A DNA stretch of 64,000 nucleotides from Peptoniphilus duerdenii ATCC BAA-1640 (GCF_000146345.1 NZ_GL397071.1:1845081-1909080), one strand, 5' to 3'; positions 26,216 through 35,395 are shown, counted from the stretch's first letter. Notes: generated by a model from the letters alone, not told the origin. Numbers and translations are program-made.

Positions 26216-27788
26216 CTTCAAGCTCCTTTACTATTTCATTTATAGAAGCTCTTAGTTCGTCTATCTTCTTTACCGTTTCTTCTATTTCCTTGTTTAAAAC
26301 TTTTATGTCTATCTTTTCTCTTGTGTCCTCTTTTTCTACATAGGTGGACACTGATAGGTTGTAATCATTTTCTACTATTTCTTCTACCGGCACATATCTT
26401 GAAAAATATTCTTTCTCATCTCTATTTCTAAATTCTTCTACTATTGCGTCGATATTTTTTTGTTCCAAGATATTGTTGTTGGTTTCTTTTTTAAATTCCT
26501 TGCTCGCGTCTATAAATAGTATTTTATTTTCTGTTTTATTCTTAGCCATTACGAGTATACATGTGGCTATAGATGTTCCAAAGAAGAGATTTTCAGGAAG
26601 TTGTATTACGCAGTCGATGAAGTTGTTGTCTACGAGGTACTGTCTAATGGTTTTTTCTGCGCCTTTTCTATAAAATATTCCCGGAAAACATACGATTGCT
26701 GCTCTTCCCTTACTAGATAGGTATGATAGTGAGTGTAGGATAAATGCGTAGTCCGCATATGATTTCGGTGCCAATTTACCTGCAGGTGCAAATCTTTCAT
26801 CGTTTATTAAAGTTGGATCTGCATCCCCTATCCATTTTATTGAATATGGTGGGTTTGAAACTATGGCATCGAATGGTTTTTCATCCTTATGTTTTGGTTG
26901 AAGTAATGTGTCCCCTCTCTTTATGGAGAAGTTGTTGTAGTTTACGTTGTGAAGAAACATATTCATACGAGCTAGGTTGAAATTGGTCATATTTATTTCT
27001 TGACCGAAAAATCCTTCGTCTATGATATGTTCTTCGAATTGTTTCTTCATCTGTAAAAGCAGAGACCCGCTCCCGCATGTAGGATCGTATGCCTTGTTTA
27101 TACTGGTTTTGCCATCCATTACGATTCTTGCCAATAGTTTTGAAACTGTCTGTGGCGTGAAGAATTCTCCTCCAGACTTGCCTGCGTTGCTTGCATAGTT
27201 TGAGATTAAATATTCGTATGCGTCGCCGAATGCATCTATATCATTCTTTTGAAATTCTCCGAAGTTTATCTCCGCTATTCCTGTTAAAATATCTGCCAGT
27301 CTTTTATTTTTTTCAGGAACATTTCCTCCGAGTCTGTTGCTCTTGGTATCCACATCTTCAAACAGTCCTTTTATGTCGTCTTCTGATGGATATCCCACTG
27401 CACTTCCTTCTATGGCTTTGAATATATTTGCAAGATCTGTGTTCAAATTTTCGTTGGTTCTTGCATCTTTACAAACATTTACAAAAAGCTCGCTTGGTAA
27501 GATGAAAAATCCTTTGTCTTCTACTGTTCCCGGTCTGAAATCCCTCTCTGCTTCTTCGTCTGAGAGATCTGCATAATCAAAATCTAGATCTCCTGCTTCA
27601 TGCTCTGCACTGTTGAAAAATTCTGTTATGTTTTCGGAGATAAATCTATAGAATAAAATCCCGAGTATGTACTGTTTGAAATCCCAACCATCGACAGCTC
27701 CTCTTACATTGTCTGCAATCGCCCATATCTTTCTATGTAACTCTGCCCTTTGCAATGATTCATTGTTCTGATTTTCTAAATTTGACAT
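26208..27788 (-). CDS. hsdM: Type I restriction-modification methyltransferase subunit
   Basis: 526 residues. An N-terminal HsdM domain ([20 protein letters not shown]) precedes an N6-adenine methylase domain with the SAM motif DPTCGSGSL near 238 and the catalytic NPPY near 313. It methylates adenine in the HsdS site and forms the M2S core. ATG 27788 is preferred over ATG 27794, because GAGGG abuts the latter and is 6 bases from the former. It is the first gene of the hsdM-hsdS-third cassette-hsdR operon. Confidence 0.96.
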   Translation of the reverse strand: MSNLENQNNESLQRAELHRKIWAIADNVRGAVDGWDFKQYILGILFYRFISENITEFFNSAEHEAGDLDFDYADLSDEEAERDFRPGTVEDKGFFILPSELFVNVCKDARTNENLNTDLANIFKAIEGSAVGYPSEDDIKGLFEDVDTKSNRLGGNVPEKNKRLADILTGIAEINFGEFQKNDIDAFGDAYEYLISNYASNAGKSGGEFFTPQTVSKLLARIVMDGKTSINKAYDPTCGSGSLLLQMKKQFEEHIIDEGFFGQEINMTNFNLARMNMFLHNVNYNNFSIKRGDTLLQPKHKDEKPFDAIVSNPPYSIKWIGDADPTLINDERFAPAGKLAPKSYADYAFILHSLSYLSSKGRAAIVCFPGIFYRKGAEKTIRQYLVDNNFIDCVIQLPENLFFGTSIATCILVMAKNKTENKILFIDASKEFKKETNNNILEQKNIDAIVEEFRNRDEKEYFSRYVPVEEIVENDYNLSVSTYVEKEDTREKIDIKVLNKEIEETVKKIDELRASINEIVKELEDE

Positions 27789-27843
27789 TTTCATCCCTCT
27801 TTATTTATTTTTATTTTTAATTTTATTATGTTTTATTTATTTT

Positions 27844-27849
27844 ATTATA
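27844..27849 (-). promoter_or_regulatory. -10 element of the hsd operon
   Basis: A perfect TATAAT on the minus strand, about 56 bases before hsdM, in very AT-rich sequence. No convincing -35 hexamer. Confidence 0.4.
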
Positions 27850-27940
27850 TCATGTATTGAGGTTTGTTTTCAGATTTATAAGCTTTCTAAATTAGTCTGT
27901 TATCTTTTTCTATTTTGTTTTTTTAATTATTTTTTGCATA

Positions 27941-28002
27941 AAAAAACCACCTTTACGGTGGCTTTTGCTGTTAGTATGGAAATTTTATTTTATTAAATTT
28001 TG
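27941..28002. repeat. Right copy of 62-bp direct repeat
   Basis: Contains the last codons and stop of the isochorismatase-family gene, then its terminator (CCACC/GGTGG stem followed by seven T residues on the minus strand). It matches 20157-20218 with one mismatch. Confidence 0.9.
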
Positions 28003-28536
28003 CACTTTTTTAAATTCGTCAGAGCCCGCTTTTTTAAGTAGGTCGAAGAGTACTGTTTCTGTGGTAGTTATCACACAGCCTAGTTCTCTTAAGTTTTTAA
28101 GTGCATTTTTGTAATTTAGTTTTGCTCTAGATCCTACTGCATCACTTACGATGAATACTTCATATCCAGCTTCTATCATGTCTCTTGCAGTTTGGAATAC
28201 GCAGATATGGGTTTCGATTCCTGTTATGATTACTTGTTTTATTCCTTGTTTTTCAAATTCAGCTTTGAAATTTTCGTCCTTCATGCAGGAGAAATAAGAT
28301 TTTTCAAGTTCTATTGAATCTCCAAGTGGCTTTCTTATTTCTGCATTCATTGGTCCAAGTCCCTTTGGATATTGGAGGGTGATTACATTTTTCATGCCCA
28401 TTATTTCAGATGCTTTTGCTAGTATTATATTATTTTTTAGTACGTCATCTTTGTTAAATATGGCCGCTAGTAGTTTGTCTTGGATATCTATGAATAGAAA
28501 TCCAGCCTTATCTCTTTCTAATTCAAATCTTTTCAA
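27985..28536 (-). CDS. Isochorismatase (cysteine hydrolase) family protein
   Basis: 183 residues of the YcaC/isochorismatase-like hydrolase fold. The catalytic aspartate lies in GFLFIDIQDKL and the nucleophile in VIITGIETHICVFQTA (C157 region). The substrate is unknown; amides and hydroxamates are common in this branch. The start is TTG 28536, with GGAGG and a 5-base spacer, overlapping the stop of the PfkB-like gene by 4 bases. The last codons form part of the 62-bp repeat that bounds the restriction island. Confidence 0.9.
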   Translation of the reverse strand: MKRFELERDKAGFLFIDIQDKLLAAIFNKDDVLKNNIILAKASEIMGMKNVITLQYPKGLGPMNAEIRKPLGDSIELEKSYFSCMKDENFKAEFEKQGIKQVIITGIETHICVFQTARDMIEAGYEVFIVSDAVGSRAKLNYKNALKNLRELGCVITTTETVLFDLLKKAGSDEFKKVQNLIK

Positions 28537-29474
28537 TTTAGCCTCCTTAGTACAACTTTGTTCATTATCTCTTTGATATCGCTCATGTCCACATCGTTTT
28601 CGCTTTTATAATTTTTAAATGCGGATATTGCAAATGCAAGTTTTAATGTGGTGTCTAAACTATATTTTTTGCTAAGTCCAAGGGCAAGTCCTGTGAGCAT
28701 TAGATTTTTATCCAATGTTGATACTTCCATTCCTTCTATGGAGAGTTTATAGGATTCATCTTTGCTTACAAATACCGCAGACACTCTACCTAGTGCTACT
28801 ACCATTTCATAGATATTTAGCTTAGGTTGTAGTGATCTTACTACGTCTTTGTCGTAGCTAATTGGATCTCCTGTTAACTTTTGAAGCTGAGTCTTGTCGA
28901 TTACTAGTCCCTTGATCTTCGTATTTTTTATAAGTACTTCATCTCTAAAGGATGCTACTACTTCTTTCTTATTATTTTCTGCAATTATCGCTACATTTTC
29001 GTAGAAGTCAGACTCTAAATTTAAATTGTCCGTTTCATTTAGCACGAGTATTCCATCTTCTTTTGAGATTTCGTTGATTCTTGAAAGTATTTCTGTCTCC
29101 GTTGCTGAAGTCATCCTAGGAGTTTTGGAGATGATGTCGAAGGATTTGTTTTCTTCATCTTCTACTTCTCCATCTTTATTCTCACAGTTTATTGTAACTT
29201 TAACCTGTTCAACGGATTCGTCCAATAATTTTACAATGTCTGTATCTATTCTTAAATTTTCAAGATATTCCCTGATTATTTTTCCATTCTCTAAGCCTAG
29301 ACAAGTCAAAACCTTGGAATTTTCTCCAAGTTTTTTAAGGATCATCGCTGATGTAACCCCTGTTATGCCTATACTTCTACTGGTCGTTTGGGCGGTATTT
29401 TCTCTATCTCTCGTAAATCCATCGAGGCTATATTCTTTTATGAGCCTTGGATTAAAGTCACAAAAACAAATCAT
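28533..29474 (-). CDS. PfkB-like protein with degenerate active site
   Basis: 313 residues resembling the LacC/1-phosphofructokinase branch of the ribokinase fold, with N-terminal VTSAMILKKLG and central segments like those of sugar kinases. The C-terminal anion-hole motif GAGD, which supplies the catalytic aspartate, is replaced: the aligned segment reads STLDKNLMLTGLALG, with Asn in place of Asp. It therefore looks like a pseudokinase or a strongly divergent enzyme. AAAGGAG precedes the ATG. It lies between the phosphoglucomutase and isochorismatase-family genes, a few bases from each, so it is co-transcribed with them. Confidence 0.65.
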   Translation of the reverse strand: MICFCDFNPRLIKEYSLDGFTRDRENTAQTTSRSIGITGVTSAMILKKLGENSKVLTCLGLENGKIIREYLENLRIDTDIVKLLDESVEQVKVTINCENKDGEVEDEENKSFDIISKTPRMTSATETEILSRINEISKEDGILVLNETDNLNLESDFYENVAIIAENNKKEVVASFRDEVLIKNTKIKGLVIDKTQLQKLTGDPISYDKDVVRSLQPKLNIYEMVVALGRVSAVFVSKDESYKLSIEGMEVSTLDKNLMLTGLALGLSKKYSLDTTLKLAFAISAFKNYKSENDVDMSDIKEIMNKVVLRRLN

Positions 29475-29484
29475 ATTTTCTCCT

Positions 29485-31164
29485 TTACTCTACACTTAAA
29501 AGTGTACTTTCTACAACTTTTGCAATTTTAGAAACTTTGTCCCTTGACTCTATTCTATCATTACTCTTCGCATAGATGTATAGTTTTATTTTTGGTTCTG
29601 TACCAGATGGTCTAACCGCAAACCAAGATCCGTCTTCCAATTTGTATATAAGCACATTGGAACTTGGATTTCCATTGAATCCATGGAGGTAGTCATTTAC
29701 TTCTCTTACTTTGATGTCGCCAAATTCTTTAAACACTGTCTTTCTGAAGTAATCCATCATCCTTCCGATTCTCTTTTGACCTTCGATGCCTTCTAGAACT
29801 ATACTCTTTAGATATTCTGTGTAGTATCCATATTCTCTAAACATTTTTTCTAGAACTTCGTATAGAGTTAGTCCTTGTTTTTTATAGTATGCCGCCATTT
29901 CACAGATAAGCATGGAGATAATCACTCCGTCCTTGTCCCTTACATGGTTGCCATATACGTATCCGATGGATTCTTCATATCCGAATATAAAATCGTGTTC
30001 CTTGGTTTTATCCCAAATATTTGGAAGATTACAGATATTTTTAAATCCTGTCAAAGTTTCAAAAGTTTCAACTCCAAATGATTTTGCAATCTTCTCTGAC
30101 ATATCTCCTGTCACTATAGATTTTACGATTGCACCTTTCTCAGAAATTTTATTCTTTTCTTTTAGTCCACTTAAGATGTAGTAGGTTAGCATTGAACCTA
30201 TTTGGTTCCCATTAAAAGCATAGTAACCACCTTCGTACTTGCCAAGCATAGCGACTCTGTCACAGTCTGGGTCAGTTGCAAAGACAAGTTCTGCATCAGT
30301 CTTTTCCCCAAGAGCTACCGCATATTTAAATGCAGCTACATCTTCTGGGTTTGGATATCCAACTGTGGTGAAGTCTGGATCCGGATTTTCTTGTTCAGGT
30401 ACAACTTCCACATTTTTAAATCCACGTTCATGTAGCACGTGTCTTACTGGTTTGTTTCCAGTTCCGTTAAGTGGTGTGTATACGATTTTGATATCTAAAT
30501 CAAGTTCGTCACCGTCGTGGATTCTTCTCTTTAGAGTTTCTTCGAAGTAGGACTCGTCCAAATCATGTTTTAAAACTTCTACCAATCCAGATTTTTCCGC
30601 TTCTTCTAGGCTTGGTAAATCTTCTATATTATAGGTAGATTCTTTAATATTATTTTGAATTTCACTTGCGATATCGTCTAGGATTTGAGATCCTTCGTCC
30701 CAATAGACTTTGTATCCATTATAAATTTTTGGATTATGGGAAGCAGTTATAACTATTCCCGCTTGTGTTTTTAAGTACCTAACCGCATAGGATAGCATAG
30801 GAGTTGGTCTAATTCCATCGAATATATAACATTTAACTCCCATACTTGCAAATACTCTTGCAGCGATTTCTGTAAATTCTTTGGATTTATGTCTTACATC
30901 GTGGGCAATTACAACGCCTTTTTCCTTGCCGCCTTCTCTTGCAAGTACAGTCTTCGCCAAGCCTTTTGTGGCTCTTGCGATTACATATTCGTTCATTCTA
31001 TTGGTTCCAAGTCCAAGGATTCCTCTTAGTCCTGCTGTACCAAATTCCAAATCTTTATAAAATCTATCTTTGATTTCAGAGTCTTTTAAATTTTTTAGTT
31101 CTTCTCTTTCACTTTCATTTAAAAAACTAGAGTTAATCCATTCTTCATAAGTTTCTCTATACAT
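29485..31164 (-). CDS. pgcA: Phosphoglucomutase/phosphomannomutase
   Basis: 559 residues of the alpha-D-phosphohexomutase family, in the PgcA length class. The phosphoserine loop [13 protein letters not shown] is near 135-147, the metal loop DPDCDRVAM near 300, and the C-terminal phosphate-binding [10 protein letters not shown] is present. It interconverts glucose-1-phosphate and glucose-6-phosphate for cell-envelope sugar supply. GAGGGATAAA precedes the ATG. It shares an operon with the YbaK-type protein upstream and the PfkB-like gene downstream. Confidence 0.95.
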   Translation of the reverse strand: MYRETYEEWINSSFLNESEREELKNLKDSEIKDRFYKDLEFGTAGLRGILGLGTNRMNEYVIARATKGLAKTVLAREGGKEKGVVIAHDVRHKSKEFTEIAARVFASMGVKCYIFDGIRPTPMLSYAVRYLKTQAGIVITASHNPKIYNGYKVYWDEGSQILDDIASEIQNNIKESTYNIEDLPSLEEAEKSGLVEVLKHDLDESYFEETLKRRIHDGDELDLDIKIVYTPLNGTGNKPVRHVLHERGFKNVEVVPEQENPDPDFTTVGYPNPEDVAAFKYAVALGEKTDAELVFATDPDCDRVAMLGKYEGGYYAFNGNQIGSMLTYYILSGLKEKNKISEKGAIVKSIVTGDMSEKIAKSFGVETFETLTGFKNICNLPNIWDKTKEHDFIFGYEESIGYVYGNHVRDKDGVIISMLICEMAAYYKKQGLTLYEVLEKMFREYGYYTEYLKSIVLEGIEGQKRIGRMMDYFRKTVFKEFGDIKVREVNDYLHGFNGNPSSNVLIYKLEDGSWFAVRPSGTEPKIKLYIYAKSNDRIESRDKVSKIAKVVESTLLSVE

Positions 31165-31173
31165 TTTATCCCT

Positions 31174-31641
31174 CTATTCTTTGATTAAGTCACAGAACTT
31201 AGCATTTACAAGACTTGCTAAATCCTTTGGGTTTATAATTATCTGTTCTCCAATATGACCTGCAGATACATAGAACTCTTCTAAATTTTCCGCATCCTTA
31301 TGGATAAATGTCGGAAATAATTTCTTCATGCCAACGGGAGAGCATCCTCCATGGATGTATCCTGTCAGTGGCAAGAGGTTCTTTGCCTTTAACATTTCTA
31401 TTTTCTTGACTCCACAGGCTTTTGCAGCCTTTTTAAGATCCAAGTTATCGTCACTTGGAATTACAAATACAAAATTTAAATCTCCAGATTCAGTTACCAA
31501 GGTTTTGTAGACCATCTTAGTATCTACTCCTAGCTTTTCTGCTGCGTCTACTCCACTTAGAGCTTCGTCCGGCTCATAGGAACTGCTTCTGTAATTAATT
31601 TTGTGACTGTCTAATATTCTCATTACATTTGTTTTTTTCAT
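31174..31641 (-). CDS. ybaK: Cys-tRNA(Pro)/Cys-tRNA(Cys) deacylase, YbaK/EbsC family
   Basis: 155 residues of the YbaK editing domain. Typical features are VYKTLVTE (with the substrate-contacting lysine), the GYIHGGCSPVGMKK loop and the C-terminal VSAGHIGEQI. It hydrolyses mischarged Cys-tRNA(Pro) in trans to prolyl-tRNA synthetase. Only a weak ribosome site (GGGGTAAATAATTATT) precedes the ATG, which lies 5 bases after the stop of the zinc permease gene. Confidence 0.93.
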   Translation of the reverse strand: MKKTNVMRILDSHKINYRSSSYEPDEALSGVDAAEKLGVDTKMVYKTLVTESGDLNFVFVIPSDDNLDLKKAAKACGVKKIEMLKAKNLLPLTGYIHGGCSPVGMKKLFPTFIHKDAENLEEFYVSAGHIGEQIIINPKDLASLVNAKFCDLIKE

Positions 31642-31646
31642 AATAA

Positions 31647-32453
31647 TTATTTACCCCATTTTTTATTATTCAAAAGAATTACCACCACCAGAGTTATGAC
31701 TCCAAGTAGGACAATGGTTCCCCCTGGCTTAAGTCCAAGGTAGAAGGATAGAAAAAGTCCAGTTATGGTGAAAAATATTCCAAATACAGATGACATAACC
31801 GTCGTCTTAAAATATGATTTTTCAAATTGCATAGCACAGGCAACTGGAAGAATCATAAGGGAGCTTATTATTAAAATCCCAACTGTTCTTGCAGATAGTG
31901 AAACTGTAAGTGCAACCAAAATCATAAATATTAAATTGATACGGTCCACTGGCACTCCACTTATTTTAGCAGAATTTTCGTCGAAGGATATATATAGTAG
32001 ATCTCTGTAAAAATATATAAATAAAAGTAGTACCACTGCTGATACAAAGATTACTATCCACATCTCTTCGTCTGTTATTGCAACTATTGAACCGAATAGA
32101 AACGATTCAAAATTTGTCCTCGTCTTTACAAATCCAGTTAATAATGCAGCAAGACCTATGCCAGTACTCATGGTGATAGAAGTGGATAGGTCTGCATATC
32201 CTGGAAGTTTTTTACGAATAATTTCTATAAAAATTGCTGAAAATACGCAGAGCACTATGCTCATAAGTAGCGGTTGAAAACTCATTACAGAGCCAAGCAT
32301 AACGCCTGCAAGTGCCACATGGCTCATGGCGTCTCCTATGATGGACATCTTTTTGTTTACTACCACCACACCCATAAGCGGAATAATAAGGCTTATGATG
32401 CATCCAACTATCAACGCTTTTACCATGTAAGGATAAGAAAATATCTCCATCAT
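31647..32453 (-). CDS. znuB: Metal (zinc) ABC transporter permease
   Basis: 268 residues with about eight hydrophobic segments and the ABC-3 family pattern (MSHVALAGVMLG, DAMSHV). It forms the membrane channel of a ZnuABC/AdcABC-type importer. AAGGAGGCT precedes the ATG, which overlaps the end of the ATPase gene by 4 bases. The zinc assignment comes from the histidine-rich binding protein upstream; manganese cannot be excluded from the permease alone. Confidence 0.92.
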   Translation of the reverse strand: MMEIFSYPYMVKALIVGCIISLIIPLMGVVVVNKKMSIIGDAMSHVALAGVMLGSVMSFQPLLMSIVLCVFSAIFIEIIRKKLPGYADLSTSITMSTGIGLAALLTGFVKTRTNFESFLFGSIVAITDEEMWIVIFVSAVVLLLFIYFYRDLLYISFDENSAKISGVPVDRINLIFMILVALTVSLSARTVGILIISSLMILPVACAMQFEKSYFKTTVMSSVFGIFFTITGLFLSFYLGLKPGGTIVLLGVITLVVVILLNNKKWGK

Positions 32454-33097
32454 AGCCTCCTTATCTTCTTTTCACTAAGTTCAAAAGTTTTATTTAAGTA
32501 TTTTGAAACATCTCTAAGTTCATGGGTTATTACCAAGATTGTTTTATCATGAGCAGCATTAAGATGGTGAAGGAGCTCATAGAGACTTCTTCTAGAGTTT
32601 TCATCCACCCCATTTGTCGGCTCATCTAAAATTAAAAATTTTGTATTTTTAACGAGAGCCTTGGCAATTAGAACCCTCTGTCTCTGTCCTCCACTTAGTT
32701 TTGAATAGAGAGTTTCGTATTCGTCTTCCATTCCAACTTGGGAAAGTGCATAGAGAATTGAATCTTTTATCTCTGGCGAAACTTTTTTAAAGCCTCTAAG
32801 CCTGTCATAAAAAGCAAGGCTTACTAATTCACCAACTGTGATTGGAAATTCCCTTGTGGTTCCTATTTGAAGTTGAGGAACATATCCTATATCTGTGGTT
32901 TCTATTCCTGTAGTATAAATTCTACCAGAATCTGGTTCTAATTCCTTCAAAATAAGTTTTATAAGAGTGGATTTTCCCGATCCATTTCGACCTATTAGGG
33001 CTGCGAAATCTCCCTTTTCAATTTCTAAATTCACATCGTCTAGAATAATATCTCTTTCATAGGCGAATGTTAAGTTTTCTATCTTAAGTATACTCAT
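32450..33097 (-). CDS. znuC: Metal (zinc) ABC transporter ATP-binding protein
   Basis: 215 residues: Walker A GRNGSGKSTL, signature LSGGQRQR, Walker B FLILDEPTNG and the H-loop histidine in VITHEL. It powers the permease encoded next. The start ATG 33097 has no adjacent Shine-Dalgarno. AGGAGG lies 26 bases upstream, and a perfect 8-bp hairpin fills most of the gap. Confidence 0.94.
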   Translation of the reverse strand: MSILKIENLTFAYERDIILDDVNLEIEKGDFAALIGRNGSGKSTLIKLILKELEPDSGRIYTTGIETTDIGYVPQLQIGTTREFPITVGELVSLAFYDRLRGFKKVSPEIKDSILYALSQVGMEDEYETLYSKLSGGQRQRVLIAKALVKNTKFLILDEPTNGVDENSRRSLYELLHHLNAAHDKTILVITHELRDVSKYLNKTFELSEKKIRRL

Positions 33098-33130
33098 AAT
33101 AAAATGGGAAGTCTAAGACTTCCCCTCCTT
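33098..33130 (-). promoter_or_regulatory. Hairpin-bridged ribosome binding site of znuC
   Basis: AGGAGG at 33124-33129 (minus strand) is followed by GGGAAGTC-TTA-GACTTCCC (33106-33124) and then 8 bases to ATG 33097. Collapsing the stem turns a 26-base spacing into 8. The stem has no U-tract and lies inside the znuABC operon, so it is not a full terminator. It may also attenuate znuC relative to znuA. Confidence 0.55.
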
Positions 33131-33134
33131 TTTT

Positions 33135-34244
33135 TTAATTTAATGCTTCTTCAAGATTCTTTAGATTATCTCTCATTATAGAGAAGTAATCTACACCTTT
33201 ATTCATGTCGTCTTCACTAATTCCTTCGATTGGATTTAAAGTTCTTACTTCTGCACCAGTTTCTTTTGAAATAGTTTCAACTATTTTTGGATTCATAGCT
33301 TCTTCTGTAAATATTATTTTGATGCCTTTTTCTTTTACAAGTTCAATTATTTCTTTTATAGTCTTAGCATCTGGTTCAGATTCAGCCATAACTCCTTCGA
33401 TTCCCTTTTGAGTTAGTCCATATTCATTACATAGATACCCAAAAGCCTCATGGCTTACTACAATTTCGTTTGATTTGATGTTTGCAAGTCCATCTTTGTA
33501 TTCGCTGTCTAGTTTAGTAAGTTCATCTGTATATTTTTTAAGATTTTCTTCGTAGAAATCTTTGTTTGCTTCATCAAGAGCAACTACTGCGTCTGTAATG
33601 TTTTTAAGCATTATTTGAGCATTCTTTGGACTTAACCATACGTGTGGATCATTTGGTCCATGGTGATGGTGATGATGTCCGTGTTCATGTTCGTCGTGGT
33701 TGTGATTGTTTTCGTTGTGATTTCCATTGTCATGATTGTGATTGTCATGATTATGATTGTTGTGGTTATTGTGGTTGTGATTGTTGTGATTGTGGTCTTC
33801 ACCTTCATGATTGTGATCATGATCTTCGTCTTCGTGGTCATGATCGTGTTCTTCATGGTTAGCTAAAAGACTTACGCCTTCAGATGCTTCAACGAATTTG
33901 ATATCCTTATTGATCGCTGATTTTACTTTGTCTATATATGATTCAAGTCCAGCTCCATTGTAGATGAAAAGATCTGCATTTGTAATATTTTTCATATCTT
34001 CTGCAGATGGTTCAAAGTCATGGGCGCTTTGGTTGCCTGATTCTAGGTAGACAACATTCATCTTATCTCCAACGATTTTCTTTGTAAAATCATAAATTGG
34101 ATAGATGGTTGTGTAGATGGTTTTAGTAGTTCCATCGCTTGTTTCGTTTGATGCGCTATTTGTAGTTTTATTATTTGATTTGCAGCCTACAAGAAGTACA
34201 CTTAGCGCAAGTACTACTGCAAAATATTTCTTAATGCTATTCAT
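33135..34244 (-). CDS. znuA: Zinc ABC transporter substrate-binding lipoprotein
   Basis: 369 residues. The signal peptide ends at the lipobox LLVGC (C21). The ZnuA/AdcA fold has zinc-ligand histidines in QSAHDFEPS, DPHVWLSP and VSHEAFGY. Between the first two is an unusually long His/Asn/Asp/Glu-rich loop, about 70 residues, which likely holds or delivers zinc. It captures Zn2+ outside the membrane for ZnuBC. AGGAGGAAAT precedes the ATG. It is the first gene of the operon; I could not confirm a Zur or AdcR box upstream. Confidence 0.95.
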   Translation of the reverse strand: MNSIKKYFAVVLALSVLLVGCKSNNKTTNSASNETSDGTTKTIYTTIYPIYDFTKKIVGDKMNVVYLESGNQSAHDFEPSAEDMKNITNADLFIYNGAGLESYIDKVKSAINKDIKFVEASEGVSLLANHEEHDHDHEDEDHDHNHEGEDHNHNNHNHNNHNNHNHDNHNHDNGNHNENNHNHDEHEHGHHHHHHGPNDPHVWLSPKNAQIMLKNITDAVVALDEANKDFYEENLKKYTDELTKLDSEYKDGLANIKSNEIVVSHEAFGYLCNEYGLTQKGIEGVMAESEPDAKTIKEIIELVKEKGIKIIFTEEAMNPKIVETISKETGAEVRTLNPIEGISEDDMNKGVDYFSIMRDNLKNLEEALN

Positions 34245-34419
34245 ATTTCCTCCTGTATTATCATTAAAAAATTTGAGTTCATTTTTTTAAAATTTTTCTA
34301 ATTGATATTTAGTTGAACATCGGTGCATAAATACATATGTCCAGGTATTCATAAATAATAATGAATCTCATAATCTATATATTACCACTTATTAAAAATT
34401 TTTCAAATAATATTTTTTC

Positions 34420-34448
34420 TGGACAATTTTAAAAAAAAAGTATATAAT
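34420..34448 (+). promoter_or_regulatory. rpmB promoter P1
   Basis: TGGACA (34420-34425), 17-base spacer, TATAAT (34443-34448): close to the sigma-A consensus. The predicted leader to rpmB is about 80 bases. Confidence 0.75.
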
Positions 34449-34475
34449 CTATTGGTACATTATGAGCTGAATAAT

Positions 34476-34505
34476 TTGCAATTATATATTAAACTGTGTT
34501 AAAAT
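34476..34505 (+). promoter_or_regulatory. Possible rpmB promoter P2
   Basis: TTGCAA (34476-34481), 18-base spacer, TAAAAT (34500-34505), downstream of P1. A weaker second start is plausible. Confidence 0.4.
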
Positions 34506-34536
34506 ATAGAGTGCAATTAAGAATGGAGGTGGCACT

Positions 34537-34728
34537 ATGGCAAAAAAATGTGAAATCTGTGGAAAACAAAGAGTATTTGGTAATACAATATCTTTCTCAC
34601 ATAAAAGAGGTAATAGATCTTGGGCTCCTAACCTAAGAAGAGTAAGAGCCGTTGTTAACGGAACTACAAAAAGAATCGACGTTTGTACTAGATGCTTAAG
34701 AAGCGGAAAGGTAGAAAGAGCACTTTAA
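34537..34728 (+). CDS. rpmB: 50S ribosomal protein L28
   Basis: 63 residues. The zinc-ribbon type is seen from CEICGK at the N-terminus and CTRCLRSG near the C-terminus (four cysteines), with the L28 core NTISFSHKRGNRSW. It is a small basic component of the large ribosomal subunit. GGAGGTGGCACT precedes the ATG. It is monocistronic, with two possible promoters and tandem terminators. The cysteine-containing form implies that a zinc-free paralogue could exist elsewhere. Confidence 0.97.
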   Translation: MAKKCEICGKQRVFGNTISFSHKRGNRSWAPNLRRVRAVVNGTTKRIDVCTRCLRSGKVERAL

Positions 34729-34757
34729 GGCTTCCTATTTAATAGAAGCCTTTTTTT
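34727..34757 (+). terminator. rpmB terminator 1
   Basis: AAGGCTTC/GAAGCCTT stem overlapping the stop codon, then seven T residues. Confidence 0.9.
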
Positions 34758-34758
34758 A

Positions 34759-34782
34759 AACCTTCTTTTGGGAGGTTTTTTT
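34759..34782 (+). terminator. rpmB terminator 2
   Basis: AACCTTC/GGAGGTT stem (one G-U pair) followed by seven T residues, directly after terminator 1. Confidence 0.7.
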
Positions 34783-34796
34783 ATTGCATATATGAA

Positions 34797-34829
34797 AAGC
34801 CTCCCAAAATTTTTGGAGGCTTTTTTTAA
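34797..34829. terminator. Bidirectional terminator between rpmB and the GNAT gene
   Basis: AAGCCTCC/GGAGGCTT stem (34797-34822) with T-rich flanks on both strands. It is the third hairpin in about 100 bases. Confidence 0.85.
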
Positions 34830-34876
34830 ACTTATATTAATTTATTTTTTTACTTGTTATTTTGAAGTTTTAAATT

Positions 34877-35371
34877 TTATTTTTTATTTTTTGAAATCTT
34901 TTGGAACGCTTCCCTTGGACTTCCATCATCTATTTTAATTACACCACAATAGGTAAATCCATTTTCTCTTATCTTATCAAGCATCTTATGGTTATTCTTG
35001 TGGGTGTCTATTCTTAAGTTTTCATATTTTTCTTCAGAAAACTTTATAATTTCTGACATAATTCCTCTAGCTTTCCCAGAGCTTGCCACTCTATGTAAGG
35101 TCGCATAAGGCTCATCATTTAACCATTTGCCATCTATTTCAAGATAGGTTTTATCTTCTCCATATATAAGTGCAAATGCACCTACAATTTCGTCAAAATC
35201 TACTACCTTGTAGAGATTTTTATTTTCTATATCCCTTTCCAAAGTTTCTTTCGATGGTTTGTTATCTCCCCACTGGGTTTTATTTCCGCTATTTTTCATA
35301 AATTCTCTAGCTTCTCTATATATTTTTAGAAGTTTATCGAGATCCGTTTTCTTTGCTAATTCTATTTTCAT
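34877..35371 (-). CDS. GNAT family N-acetyltransferase
   Basis: 164 residues. The GNAT fold is seen from the N-terminal IELAKKTDLDKLLKIYREAR, the acetyl-CoA loop region ASSGKARGIMSEII (a poor match to the Q/RxxGxG/A consensus) and the DTHKNNHKMLDKIRENGF segment typical of amino-acid-type acetyltransferases. The substrate is unknown. GGAGAAATT precedes the ATG. It stands alone downstream of the hydrogenase terminator. Confidence 0.85.
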   Translation of the reverse strand: MKIELAKKTDLDKLLKIYREAREFMKNSGNKTQWGDNKPSKETLERDIENKNLYKVVDFDEIVGAFALIYGEDKTYLEIDGKWLNDEPYATLHRVASSGKARGIMSEIIKFSEEKYENLRIDTHKNNHKMLDKIRENGFTYCGVIKIDDGSPREAFQKISKNKK

Positions 35372-35395
35372 AATTTCTCCATGTAAATAAATTGT

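Larger units (their letters stand above)
20219..27940. other. Putative genomic island: nitrilase plus type I restriction-modification system
   Basis: This 7.7-kb block is bounded by the 62-bp direct repeats and carries only accessory genes. The right repeat overlaps the 3' end of a gene, the usual place for island insertion. No integrase, transposase or relaxase is present, so the mechanism is open: an island whose recombinase is gone, or recombination between duplicated arms. Confidence 0.55.

Noticed and set aside
33626..33866. Three overlapping open frames on both strands in the histidine-rich region
   Set aside because: They are shadows of the low-complexity ZnuA loop; there is no ribosome site and composition follows the repeat.
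34347..34366. ATTCAT-N8-ATGAAT upstream of znuA as a Zur/AdcR operator
   Set aside because: It does not match a consensus I know, it is close to the divergent rpmB promoter, and such AT-rich palindromes are common by chance here.
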